Assembly (NCBI RefSeq): GCF_003944795.1
Contig: NZ_RWBG01000001.1
Coordinates: forward strand, 62,001-126,000
Direction of reading: 5' to 3'
Length of the DNA stretch: 64,000 bases
Source of the DNA: Mangrovimonas spongiae
GTDB lineage: Bacteria > Bacteroidota > Bacteroidia > Flavobacteriales > Flavobacteriaceae
Notes under the pieces: generated by a model
What the model was told of the DNA's origin: nothing
What the model saw: only the letters and a program-made list of their open reading frames with translations
Databases searched by the model: none
Shown: positions 1 through 7,777 of the stretch, in pieces
How the letters are laid out: every line of letters begins with the position of its first letter
How positions within the stretch are numbered: the first letter of the stretch is position 1
Position numbers and translations under genes: made by a program

Positions 1-1072
1 AACCTGTACATGGATCTACAAAAGCGTTATTTGCAATGTAATCTAAGTTCTTTTCCCAATCTTCTTGAGAAATTCCAAACTCTTTAATAGTTGCTATATT
101 GTTTACTTCAGAACGTAAACCTTCAACAGCTACAGCAAGGTCTTCTGCAGTTTCTTTACCAATTACTTTGGCTAAGTCTGGAAAACGATTAGACACTTTT
201 GCGTTATAACGAATTACATTAGGTAAGAAAATAGCGTTTGATGCGCCATGCGGAATACCATAAAGTGCTCCCACTTGGTGAGATAATGAGTGTACAATAC
301 CTAACCAAGCATTATTAAAGGCTAACCCTCCCATAAAAGAAGCATCGTGCATATTTTGACGCGCTTTAATATTTGTTGGGTTATTTACAGCCTCCTTTAA
401 ATTATCAAATACAATTTCTAAACCACCTTTTGCTAACGCATCTGCATAGTTATCATCAATATTAGATACATAAGCTTCCACACAATGTGTTAGGGCATCT
501 AATCCTGTATTTGAAGTTACATTTGCTGGCATTGTAGCACAAATTTCTCCATCTACAATAGCAATATCTGGTGTTAGCTCATAAGATACAATAGGATATT
601 TAACGCCTTTTTCGCGGTCTGTAATCACAGCAAGACCCGTAGTTTCTGTTCCTGTTCCACTTGTAGAAGGAATAGCAATAAATTTTGCTTTGTTTCTTAG
701 TGTTGGTACAGAGAAAGGCTTTGTCATGGCATCAAAATCAGCATCTGGGTGTTCGTAAAATACCCACATCATTTTAGCGGCATCGATGGCTGAACATCCT
801 CCTAAACCAATAATCCAATCTGGTTGAAAGTTTGCCATAACCTCAGCACCTTTCATACATGTAGCCGAAGATGGATCTTCTTCTACACCTTCAAAAATTT
901 CTGTTTCTATACCAGCTTCTTTAAGGTAGGATACGGCTTTATCTAAAGAACCGCTTTTTCTCATCGAGCTTCCACCTGTTACTATAACTGCTTTTTGCCC
1001 TTTTACATTTTTTAATTCTTCGAGACTTCCTGCACTATGAAGTACTTCTCCTGCAATAAATAATTTACTCAT
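1..1072 (-). CDS. iron-containing alcohol dehydrogenase (partial, C-terminus off window)
   Basis: NAD(P)-dependent group III (Fe-type) alcohol dehydrogenase; 357 codons are visible and the 3' end lies beyond base 1. The N-terminus reads MSKLFIAGEVLHSAG. The nucleotide-binding signature GGCSAIDAAK lies near residues 88-97, a THCVEAY segment near 195, and the metal-site region HSLSHQVGALYGIPHGASNA near 260-280, with the His residues expected to bind iron. These are the landmarks of the family (1,3-propanediol and lactaldehyde dehydrogenase-like). The start is the ATG at 1072, 23 bp below a TAGTTTTG -7 element. An AraC-type regulator lies directly upstream on the same strand and is its likely controller. 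The substrate cannot be told from sequence. Confidence 0.93.
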   Translation of the reverse strand, partial: MSKLFIAGEVLHSAGSLEELKNVKGQKAVIVTGGSSMRKSGSLDKAVSYLKEAGIETEIFEGVEEDPSSATCMKGAEVMANFQPDWIIGLGGCSAIDAAKMMWVFYEHPDADFDAMTKPFSVPTLRNKAKFIAIPSTSGTGTETTGLAVITDREKGVKYPIVSYELTPDIAIVDGEICATMPANVTSNTGLDALTHCVEAYVSNIDDNYADALAKGGLEIVFDNLKEAVNNPTNIKARQNMHDASFMGGLAFNNAWLGIVHSLSHQVGALYGIPHGASNAIFLPNVIRYNAKVSNRFPDLAKVIGKETAEDLAVAVEGLRSEVNNIATIKEFGISQEDWEKNLDYIANNAFVDPCTG

Positions 1073-1094
1073 CGTTTATATTTTTTTGATGAGG

Positions 1095-1102
1095 CAAAAC
1101 TA
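1095..1102 (-). promoter_or_regulatory. Bacteroidota -7 promoter element for the alcohol dehydrogenase
   Basis: Minus-strand TAGTTTTG is an exact match to the TAnnTTTG -7 consensus and lies 23 bp before the ATG. I see no good TTTG at -33, which would fit an activator-dependent promoter served by the neighbouring AraC protein. Confidence 0.5.
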
Positions 1103-1138
1103 TTGGAGACAAGGCCGTTTTTAATTATAAAAAACTGC

Positions 1139-2014
1139 CTAATACTTATAAATTTGTGAAAGCTCTTCTTTTAATTCACTTGGCGTCTCTTTTAATTTAG
1201 CATAAACAAACTTGTTAAGTGCCGATGGCGAATCGAACCCTAATTCGTAAGCAATCTCTTTATGGTTCTTTCCAGAGAAAATAAGAAGTCTTTTTATCTC
1301 GGTAAGTATACGTTCGTGAATAATATTTAAAGCTGTTTGGCCTGTTTTGCTTTTACAAATTTCGTTGAGTTTTTTTGCGGTTATTTGTAGTTGATCTTTA
1401 TAATACGTTACGGTACGTTTTGATTTAAAATTAGCTTCTATTAATGTTTTAAAACGCGCAAAATAATCTAACTCGCCTGGAGCTTGAAATCCTTGGTAGT
1501 TTTGGTGAGCAGCTTCAATTATTTCAAGTAGCATAATTTTTATATAAAACCGTATTTGTTCTTTTTTAATAGGCGATAAACTCTTGAATAAATCGAAAAT
1601 TTGAATCCCATAATTATTAATTTTTAAAAAAGAAGTGTCATCTAATGTTACATGATTTAACTTATTCATTAAATCGTTGTTATAAGAAATGAGTTCGTTT
1701 TTTAATAAATCGGAACAAAATAAAACCTCATCAAACTGTATTATAATTCCTTTAGCTTGGTCCTGTATTTTTAAAGTGTTTATTTGATGCGGAAAAACAA
1801 CAGATATTTCATTCTTTGACAGCTGAAAATTTTCATGCTCTATCCCTTGATTTACCTCACCTTCTTGTAAAAGTAAAACCTGAAAATAATCACTTCTGTG
1901 AAGTGTTTTTTCATTTTGAATACTTTTATCATCTAAACCTAATACATTAAACGAAAGACAAGGCGACTTTTTTTGATCGAAATATTCTTTAAGGGTATAA
2001 TTAATAATTTCCAT
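1139..2014 (-). CDS. AraC family transcriptional regulator
   Basis: DNA-binding regulator of about 291 residues. The N-terminal two thirds look like a cupin-type sensor domain (contains ISVVFPHQINTLKIQ). The last ~100 residues form the double helix-turn-helix of AraC proteins, with LNEICKSKTGQTALNII and HKEIAYELGFDSPSALNKF as the two helix pairs. The frame is open to an ATG at 2110, but I prefer the ATG at 2014. The protein then begins MEIINYTLKEYF, as usual for this family, and a TAACTTTG -7 element at 2038-2045 sits just upstream, inside the longer version. It probably regulates the adjacent alcohol dehydrogenase. The inducer is unknown. Confidence 0.88.
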   Translation of the reverse strand: MEIINYTLKEYFDQKKSPCLSFNVLGLDDKSIQNEKTLHRSDYFQVLLLQEGEVNQGIEHENFQLSKNEISVVFPHQINTLKIQDQAKGIIIQFDEVLFCSDLLKNELISYNNDLMNKLNHVTLDDTSFLKINNYGIQIFDLFKSLSPIKKEQIRFYIKIMLLEIIEAAHQNYQGFQAPGELDYFARFKTLIEANFKSKRTVTYYKDQLQITAKKLNEICKSKTGQTALNIIHERILTEIKRLLIFSGKNHKEIAYELGFDSPSALNKFVYAKLKETPSELKEELSQIYKY

Positions 2015-2037
2015 GTAGCCGTAAAATTTTTGGGATG

Positions 2038-2045
2038 CAAAGTTA
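2038..2045 (-). promoter_or_regulatory. -7 promoter element of the AraC-type regulator
   Basis: Minus-strand TAACTTTG (followed by C) exactly fits TAnnTTTG. It lies 23 bp before the ATG at 2014, so it argues for that start over the one at 2110. Confidence 0.5.
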
Positions 2046-2137
2046 GGCAGAAATCCTTCTAAAACGATACAAGTTTTAAAAAGTATTCGGTTTAAATAAG
2101 TATCTTTCATGACTATTAAAATCTACAAAAAAAATAG

Positions 2138-2563
2138 ATGACGACTTTTGTAACCGTTTCAACATATATGTTTCCTCATGAACTTGCAATAGATAGAAGT
2201 AAACTAGAATCGTTTGGTATAGAATGCTTCGTAAAAGATGAGTTTACTATACAAACCCATAATTTTTTATCGAATGCTTTAGGCGGTGTTAAGCTTCAAG
2301 TTAAACAACATGATTATGATGCCGCTTTAAAAATTTTAAATGATAAGCCCGATTTACAAACTGAATACTCCCATAGCAGCATAACATGCCCCAATTGTGG
2401 TTCTGGAAACATTAAAGGGGTTGGTTTTAATGGAAAAGTATCTTTAGTTCTTTGGATAATAATCGGTATTCCTATCCCTATTTTTTCCAGTAAATTTTAC
2501 TGTTTTAGTTGTCATCAAAATCATACTATTAATAAAGATATGTCATGCAACGGCCGAAAATAA
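2138..2563 (+). CDS. DUF2007-like small protein with C-terminal zinc ribbon
   Basis: A 141-residue cytoplasmic protein. Residues 1-70 (MTTFVTVSTYMFPHELAI to about ALKILNDKP) resemble the DUF2007 'putative signal transducing' fold: a ferredoxin-like domain that opens with a beta strand followed by a helix covering HELAIDRSKLE. The C-terminal part has two Cys pairs, CPNCGS near 84-87 and CFSCHQ near 123-126, enclosing a hydrophobic stretch (LVLWIIIGIPIPIF). This looks like a zinc ribbon. The next gene starts inside its last codons, so the two are probably co-transcribed. The function is not known. Confidence 0.8.
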   Translation: MTTFVTVSTYMFPHELAIDRSKLESFGIECFVKDEFTIQTHNFLSNALGGVKLQVKQHDYDAALKILNDKPDLQTEYSHSSITCPNCGSGNIKGVGFNGKVSLVLWIIIGIPIPIFSSKFYCFSCHQNHTINKDMSCNGRK

Positions 2564-3042
2564 AAGTACCCAAAACATCTTTTGATATTACTATTGAAAT
2601 AACAACATGTTGTTTGCTTGCCTTTTCTGCAATTATTATAGCCTATCATTACGTCCAATTACCCAACAAAGTTCCTATATATTTTAATTGGCCAAGTAAA
2701 GACGCTAATGGTATGGGAGCAAAAAACTTACTTTGGGTTAGCCCTATTATTTCTAGCATTATTTGTTTGGCTGTTTTTAAATTAAACCAGTACCCTTGGA
2801 TTTTTAATTATCCCACAACTTTAACTCAAGACAATGCAAAACAACATTATAAACTATCTACACGGTTACTACGGTGGATAAACCTTATTGTTGCTATAAG
2901 TTGTTTGGCATTAACTTTTGCGACCATTGCAACGGTATTATATCCCTCATTAAGCATTAATAATTTCCTGTTTCCAGCACTTCCAGTTTTATTTTTTCTT
3001 CCTTTACTTCTTTATTTAATTCAAGCATCAAAAATCAAATAA
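2545..3042 (+). CDS. DUF1648 family membrane protein
   Basis: A 165-residue integral membrane protein with about four hydrophobic segments (near residues 15-35, 65-82, 110-130 and 140-158). Between the first two lies LPNKVPIYFNWPSKDANGMG, the 'LPxxIPxHFxxxGxxDxxG' pattern of the DUF1648 family, which is also found in SdpI-like proteins. It overlaps the preceding gene by 19 bp, consistent with translational coupling. No catalytic residues are recognisable. A role in stress resistance or envelope function can only be guessed from the family. Confidence 0.78.
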   Translation: MQRPKIKVPKTSFDITIEITTCCLLAFSAIIIAYHYVQLPNKVPIYFNWPSKDANGMGAKNLLWVSPIISSIICLAVFKLNQYPWIFNYPTTLTQDNAKQHYKLSTRLLRWINLIVAISCLALTFATIATVLYPSLSINNFLFPALPVLFFLPLLLYLIQASKIK

Positions 3043-3139
3043 TCTTTATAAAACGTTAAACTTTTCTATGCTATATAGTTAACTCGTTTCACAACATTAT
3101 TTTTTGTATATTGCAGTACCCCTTTTAAGATTAATAGTT

Positions 3140-3709
3140 ATGATAGTTTCCTTTAATGATGAAGTATGGAAAGATTTTTCCTTTCCAGAAAACAACCCTT
3201 TGGAATATTTTAAAATTTCCAATTATGGTCGTGTTGTTCGTGTAAAACATGGACAAGAAGACAAAGACGACAAATTATATCAATCAAGACCAGTAAATGG
3301 TTACGAAGTGATAAACCTAAAGCTTCCAAATGGGAAGAAAACAACGCGGTATTTGCACAAATTAGTTGCAGAGTTATTTATTGAAAACAGCGAAAATAAG
3401 CGGTTTGTAACCCATTTAGATTTCAATAAGAAAAATAATCATGTTGAAAACTTACAATGGATGACACATGGAGAATTAGGCAAACACCACGACAACAACC
3501 CAAAAGTGATAGAAGGTAAGGCAAAACGCAAAAAAAATATTCCTTACTCTAAACTTAGTGAAGCCAAAGTAAAATTAATTAAACGTAAAATATTTGATCC
3601 CAATAGAAGAACACGTTTAAAAATGATTGCCAAGCAATTTGGTATTTCTGAAATGCAATTATGGCGCATTAAATCCGGTGAAAATTGGGGGCATGTAACA
3701 GATTATTAA
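3140..3709 (+). CDS. NUMOD4 / HNH-type endonuclease-like protein
   Basis: A 189-residue protein with the layout of free-standing homing-type endonucleases. It opens with a NUMOD4 motif (EVWKDFSF...YFKISNYGRVVRV). Next is an HNH-like core with VTHLDFNKKNNHVENLQW near residues 98-116. The C-terminal helix-turn-helix reads LKMIAKQFGISEMQLWRIKSG. The frame is open back to a TTG at 3104, but I chose the ATG at 3140 because the protein then starts MIVSFNDEVWKDF, right at the NUMOD4 motif. There is no intron or intein around it. It may be a domesticated DNA-binding protein rather than an active nuclease. Confidence 0.8.
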   Translation: MIVSFNDEVWKDFSFPENNPLEYFKISNYGRVVRVKHGQEDKDDKLYQSRPVNGYEVINLKLPNGKKTTRYLHKLVAELFIENSENKRFVTHLDFNKKNNHVENLQWMTHGELGKHHDNNPKVIEGKAKRKKNIPYSKLSEAKVKLIKRKIFDPNRRTRLKMIAKQFGISEMQLWRIKSGENWGHVTDY

Positions 3710-3716
3710 ATCCCTT

Positions 3717-4067
3717 ATGCAAAGGCAATGTTTGGAATGTGGCGACAAACTTATAGGACGTGTAGACAAAAAGTTCTGTAGCGATGCTTGTCGCAATACT
3801 TACAATAATAGATTAAATAAAGACTCTAAAAATCTTGTAAGAAACGTTAATAACCGACTTAGAAAAAATTACAGAATTTTAGAACAGCTTAACCCTAATC
3901 AAAAAACAAAAGTAAGTCGTTCCAAACTTATTGAAAAAGGATTTGATTTTAATTACATTACAACTCTTTATACCACAAAAGTGGGAAAAACGTATTATTT
4001 TGTTTACGACCAAGGCTATTTACCTTTAGAAGACGATTATTTTGCTTTGGTTAAGCGTGAAAACTAA
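3717..4067 (+). CDS. small protein with N-terminal CxxC zinc finger
   Basis: A 116-residue protein starting 7 bp after the HNH-type gene and probably in the same unit. The first 25 residues hold CLECGDKLIGRVDKKFCSDA with a further C, a C-x2-C...C-x3-C treble-clef pattern typical of short 'zinc-ribbon' DNA- or RNA-binding proteins. The rest is basic (NNRLRKNYRILEQL) and ends in a YYFVYDQGYLPL segment. I do not recognise a defined family beyond the zinc finger. The pairing with a NUMOD4/HNH protein suggests nucleic-acid binding. Confidence 0.72.
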   Translation: MQRQCLECGDKLIGRVDKKFCSDACRNTYNNRLNKDSKNLVRNVNNRLRKNYRILEQLNPNQKTKVSRSKLIEKGFDFNYITTLYTTKVGKTYYFVYDQGYLPLEDDYFALVKREN

Positions 4068-4071
4068 TAGG

Positions 4072-4539
4072 TTATTTCCACTTTTGTCCTTTTAATTGTA
4101 AGGCCGCTTTAAGAATATCTTTTTGACTTATTTGACCAACTAATTTACCATTCTCAAGAATAGGAAATCGGCGTATTTTTGAGTTAAGAAACTTTTTAGC
4201 TGCATCAAAAACGTCCATGTTGCCGTCTATAGTTTCTACTTGTTTTACCATACGGCTTTCTACATTATCTTGTGCCATTGGCATATTGTAGTAACGGCTT
4301 TCGCTAATTTGTTTTAAGCAATCACCTTCAGAAATTATACCCACCAACTCATTGTTATCATTAACAACAGGACCACCAGAAATTTTCTTTGTAATTAGTG
4401 TTTGAATAACTTCTTCAACAGATTGTTCAGGCTTAAACGTAATTAAGTCCTTTGTCATATAATCGCTTACTTTTATGGGCTCATGCTCAACATTACTTTG
4501 CTGTTGCTTCCTCGCCCCTTGAAAACTTTTTATACCCAT
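4072..4539 (-). CDS. CBS domain pair protein
   Basis: A 155-residue cytoplasmic protein consisting almost wholly of two CBS domains. The first runs from VSDYMTKDLITFKPEQSV to GIISEGDCLK, the second from VESRMVKQVETID to GQISQKDILKA. The pair forms a Bateman module that usually binds adenine nucleotides and senses energy state. No attached enzyme or DNA-binding domain is present, so it is likely a stand-alone regulator or ligand sensor. Its stop lies 4 bp from the stop of the convergent zinc-finger gene. Confidence 0.9.
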   Translation of the reverse strand: MGIKSFQGARKQQQSNVEHEPIKVSDYMTKDLITFKPEQSVEEVIQTLITKKISGGPVVNDNNELVGIISEGDCLKQISESRYYNMPMAQDNVESRMVKQVETIDGNMDVFDAAKKFLNSKIRRFPILENGKLVGQISQKDILKAALQLKGQKWK

Positions 4540-4665
4540 GATTTTCAGTGTTTAGAGTTATCTAAATATAAGTTTTTTAATTGATTTTTCCTAAACATAA
4601 TTTTGAATTCATGTTTCTATAATAATCCGTAATAAGTTGTATCTTTTTACCATAAATTTTGTTTT

Positions 4666-6963
4666 ATGTTAAAAAAACTTGTCGCTTTTGCCTTACTTAT
4701 TGGTGCTGTTTATTGGAGTTTCTATGTCTTGCTTCCCAATACTATTTCAGATTTAAATGCTAATGACAATACATTTTCTACACAACGTGCTTTAGTTCAA
4801 CTTAAAGAAATTTCTAAATCACCTCATTATTTAGGAAATCAAGCACACACAAAAGTTAGAAACTATATTATTTCTGAATTAGAAAAACTAGGACTTCAAC
4901 CCGAAGTTCAAGAAGGTTACTCTATAAGCCAATGGGGAAATTTATCTAAGCCTAAAAATATTGTGGCTAGAATACCTGGTACAAACCCTACAAAAGCCTT
5001 GCTTTTAATGTCGCATTACGATAGCAACCCACATTCTTCGTTTGGTGCTAGCGATGCCGGATCTGGCGTAGTTACCATTTTAGAAGGCTTACGCGCATAC
5101 CTTAAAAGCAACACCCCAAAAAATGATATTATTGTATTAATTACTGACGGTGAAGAATTAGGGTTAAATGGCGCCGATATTTTTGTAAAACAACATTCGT
5201 GGGCAAAAGATGTTGGGCTAGTTCTAAATTTTGAAGCACGAGGAAGTGGCGGCCCTAGTTATATGCTTATTGAAACCAATCAAGGCAACGCCAATTTAAT
5301 GAAAGGCTTTGTAGCGGCTAACCCTGAGTTTCCTGTAGCAAACTCTTTAGCTTATAGCATTTATAAAATGCTCCCAAATGACACCGATTTAACTCGCTTT
5401 AGAGAAGATGCCGATATTGATGGTTTTAATTTTGCTTTTATTGATGATCATTTTGATTACCACACGGCACTAGACACTTACCAACGTACCGATAGAAACT
5501 CGTTAGAGCATCAAGGAAGCTATCTCATGCCTTTGTTGAGTTACTTTGCTAAAACCGATTTAACACAAGTAAAAAGCAACGAAGATTATATTTACTTTAA
5601 TGTGCCTTTATTTAAAACCGTTATTTATCCGTTTGCATGGAATATTCCTATGCTTATTATTGGTTTTGTCATCTTTATTTTACTACTTATTTATGGATTT
5701 AAACGTCGTGTTTTAAACTCTTCGAGTATTGGAAAAGGATTTCTTTCTTTTTTAATATCGTTAGGACTAACTGGAGGTTTAGGGTTTATACTATGGAAAA
5801 CTATTTTGGCCATATTTCCGCAATACCAAGAAATGCTTCATGGCTTTACTTATAATGGGCATACCTATATTGTAGCCTTTGTTGGGTTATCGCTTACTAT
5901 TTGCTTTTATATTTATCACAAGTTTTATGCAGAAAAAAACACAGCTAACTTACTTGTTGCTCCAATTACTATTTGGCTAGTTATATGCGCTTTTATTGTT
6001 TTTAAGTTAGAAGGTGCTAGCTTTTTTATTATTCCGGTATATTTTGCCCTTATAAGCTTATTTGTAATTATTAGACAACAAAAACCCAACCTTATTCTGT
6101 TAGCTTTATTAGCCTTTCCTGTAATAACAATCATGGCGCCTTTTGTAAAAATGTTTCCTGTAGGCTTAGGACTTAAAATCCTCTTTGTATCCTGTATTTT
6201 TGTAAGTTTAATTTTTGGATTTTTAATACCTGTTTTCGGGTTTTTTAAACATAAAAATCGATGGGCATTACTATTTTCTGTTATTGGATTATGGTTTTTA
6301 GGTTCAGCATTTTTAAATTCAGATTTTACTAATGAAACACCAAAACCTAACAGTTTAGTTTACATACTTGATGACAATAACAATACAGCTTCTTGGGCGA
6401 CTTACGATACCATGTTAGATGAATGGAATAAAAGTAAATTAGGTAATTCACCTAAAGAAGCGCTTCCTTTAAAAGATTATACAGCTGCTAGCAAATACAG
6501 TACGGGATTTACTTATATGAATTCTGCTAAAGTTAAAAAACTACCAAAACCTATTGTTGATATATCTTGGGATACTATAATTAATGGAAAAAGAACGGTT
6601 GAATTATGTTTTAAATCGCAACGTCAAGCCGAACGCATTGAAGTTTATGCAGACACTACTTTAGTATTTAACAACGCCATTATTAATGGTGTAGAAGCAC
6701 ATAAAAACACACCATCAAACACTGTTTTTGGCAATCGAAAAAGCAAACGTTTATTTAGCTATTATATAGCTGATGATGAGCCTTTGGATATAGTTTTAAC
6801 CATTCCAGCCAATCAAAAAACATCGTTGGAATTCTTTGAAGCAACATTCAATTTATTACAAAACAAGAGGTTTAACATCCCTAAACGCCTTGATAATATG
6901 ATTCCCAAACCGTTTGTATTAAACGATGCTGTAATTGTTAAAAAAACTGTCACTTTAGATTAA
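4666..6963 (+). CDS. M28 family membrane-bound metallopeptidase
   Basis: A 765-residue protein with an N-terminal membrane anchor (residues 4-24), then an M28 zinc aminopeptidase domain (about 40-300), then about eight transmembrane segments (320-560) and a C-terminal periplasmic beta-rich domain. Zinc and catalytic landmarks are SHYDSNPHSSFGASDAGSG (His near 117, Asp near 130), TDGEELGLNGAD (general base and ligand Glu near 162), NFEARGSGG, and DYHTALDTYQRTD near 263. This organisation resembles eukaryotic vacuolar membrane proteases and related Bacteroidota proteins. It likely trims peptides at the inner membrane or periplasm. The substrate is unknown. Confidence 0.9.
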   Translation: MLKKLVAFALLIGAVYWSFYVLLPNTISDLNANDNTFSTQRALVQLKEISKSPHYLGNQAHTKVRNYIISELEKLGLQPEVQEGYSISQWGNLSKPKNIVARIPGTNPTKALLLMSHYDSNPHSSFGASDAGSGVVTILEGLRAYLKSNTPKNDIIVLITDGEELGLNGADIFVKQHSWAKDVGLVLNFEARGSGGPSYMLIETNQGNANLMKGFVAANPEFPVANSLAYSIYKMLPNDTDLTRFREDADIDGFNFAFIDDHFDYHTALDTYQRTDRNSLEHQGSYLMPLLSYFAKTDLTQVKSNEDYIYFNVPLFKTVIYPFAWNIPMLIIGFVIFILLLIYGFKRRVLNSSSIGKGFLSFLISLGLTGGLGFILWKTILAIFPQYQEMLHGFTYNGHTYIVAFVGLSLTICFYIYHKFYAEKNTANLLVAPITIWLVICAFIVFKLEGASFFIIPVYFALISLFVIIRQQKPNLILLALLAFPVITIMAPFVKMFPVGLGLKILFVSCIFVSLIFGFLIPVFGFFKHKNRWALLFSVIGLWFLGSAFLNSDFTNETPKPNSLVYILDDNNNTASWATYDTMLDEWNKSKLGNSPKEALPLKDYTAASKYSTGFTYMNSAKVKKLPKPIVDISWDTIINGKRTVELCFKSQRQAERIEVYADTTLVFNNAIINGVEAHKNTPSNTVFGNRKSKRLFSYYIADDEPLDIVLTIPANQKTSLEFFEATFNLLQNKRFNIPKRLDNMIPKPFVLNDAVIVKKTVTLD

Positions 6964-6986
6964 ATGGAAATCCGTATTAATTTTAG

Positions 6987-6994
6987 TAGTTTTG
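6987..6994 (+). promoter_or_regulatory. -7 promoter element before the 7013 gene
   Basis: TAGTTTTG exactly matches TAnnTTTG and lies 18 bp before the ATG at 7013, suggesting that this gene has its own promoter despite following the M28 peptidase. Confidence 0.4.
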
Positions 6995-7012
6995 GCACTT
7001 AAAATTTGAGAC

Positions 7013-7705
7013 ATGAAACAGATTACGACATTGGTTTTATTGGTTTTAGGGTTACACAGTATGGCACAAAACCAAACCAATTTAAAAACACATTACGAAG
7101 CTTTTTACAAACAAATGAAAGCCCAAGGTGATGCCAGAGGAATTATAGATGGTTTAACACATTTAAACATCCTAGATCCATCGACAAAACGACAAGACAC
7201 CTTAGCTTATGTTTATATGAGCGAAGGCATGTATATGCAAGCCTTAAATACTATTGGCGTTGAAAAAAACACAACCGATTCTGATTTAGCTGTAGAAATT
7301 AAAGCGGTGTCGTTAAAAGCTATTGGGCAATCGCAAAAGGCTATAGAACATTTTGATGTTTTGTTTAAAAGAAATCCAAGTACAACTGTAGCATACGAAT
7401 TGGCAGAGCTTAATATGCAAAATCAAAATCTTATACAGGCAACAACATTTGTAGACTATGGGTTAGAAAACAGTAAAGACGATATGTACAAAGCCTACTA
7501 CGAAACCCAACAACCTTATCGTGTGCCTTTAAAAGCTGGGTTTTTATATTTAAAAGCTTTAGTTACTTTTAATAAAAACAAAAGCACCAATATAGACAAA
7601 GCCATTACTTTTTTGGATGAGGCACTAGCTTTAGCACCTAATTTTAATTTAGCACAATTAAGTAAAGACGCTTTAATAGGGCAAAAGCCTAAAACGGAAG
7701 ACTAA
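7013..7705 (+). CDS. secreted TPR-like protein
   Basis: A 230-residue protein with a cleavable signal peptide (MKQITTLVLLVLGLHSMAQ, cleavage after AQ). The mature part is all-helical with regularly spaced paired helices (for example AYVYMSEGMYMQALNTIGV and AYELAELNMQNQNLIQATTF) and ends DEALALAPNFNLAQLSKDAL, typical of tetratricopeptide-type repeats. It is likely a periplasmic scaffolding protein. It sits between an M28 and an M13 peptidase but I can show no functional link. A strong hairpin follows it. Confidence 0.75.
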   Translation: MKQITTLVLLVLGLHSMAQNQTNLKTHYEAFYKQMKAQGDARGIIDGLTHLNILDPSTKRQDTLAYVYMSEGMYMQALNTIGVEKNTTDSDLAVEIKAVSLKAIGQSQKAIEHFDVLFKRNPSTTVAYELAELNMQNQNLIQATTFVDYGLENSKDDMYKAYYETQQPYRVPLKAGFLYLKALVTFNKNKSTNIDKAITFLDEALALAPNFNLAQLSKDALIGQKPKTED

Positions 7706-7727
7706 TTCAACTAAAATGAATTAAAAT

Positions 7728-7757
7728 AAAAAGAGCGGCAAAAATGCCGCTCTTTTT
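7728..7757. terminator. bidirectional rho-independent terminator
   Basis: A perfect 13-bp stem (AAAAAGAGCGGCA / TGCCGCTCTTTTT) with an AAAA loop and T tracts on both strands lies between convergent genes 7013 (+) and 7778 (-). Confidence 0.93.
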
Positions 7758-7777
7758 ATTTTTTAAAGAAACTATTA

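Noticed and set aside
4540-4665. Possible Crp/Fnr box in front of the CBS protein, a common partner in such regulons
   Set aside because: TGATTTTCA and TGATTTTTCCTA are present but neither has the N6 spacing with TCA, nor a TAnnTT at 29.5 bp.
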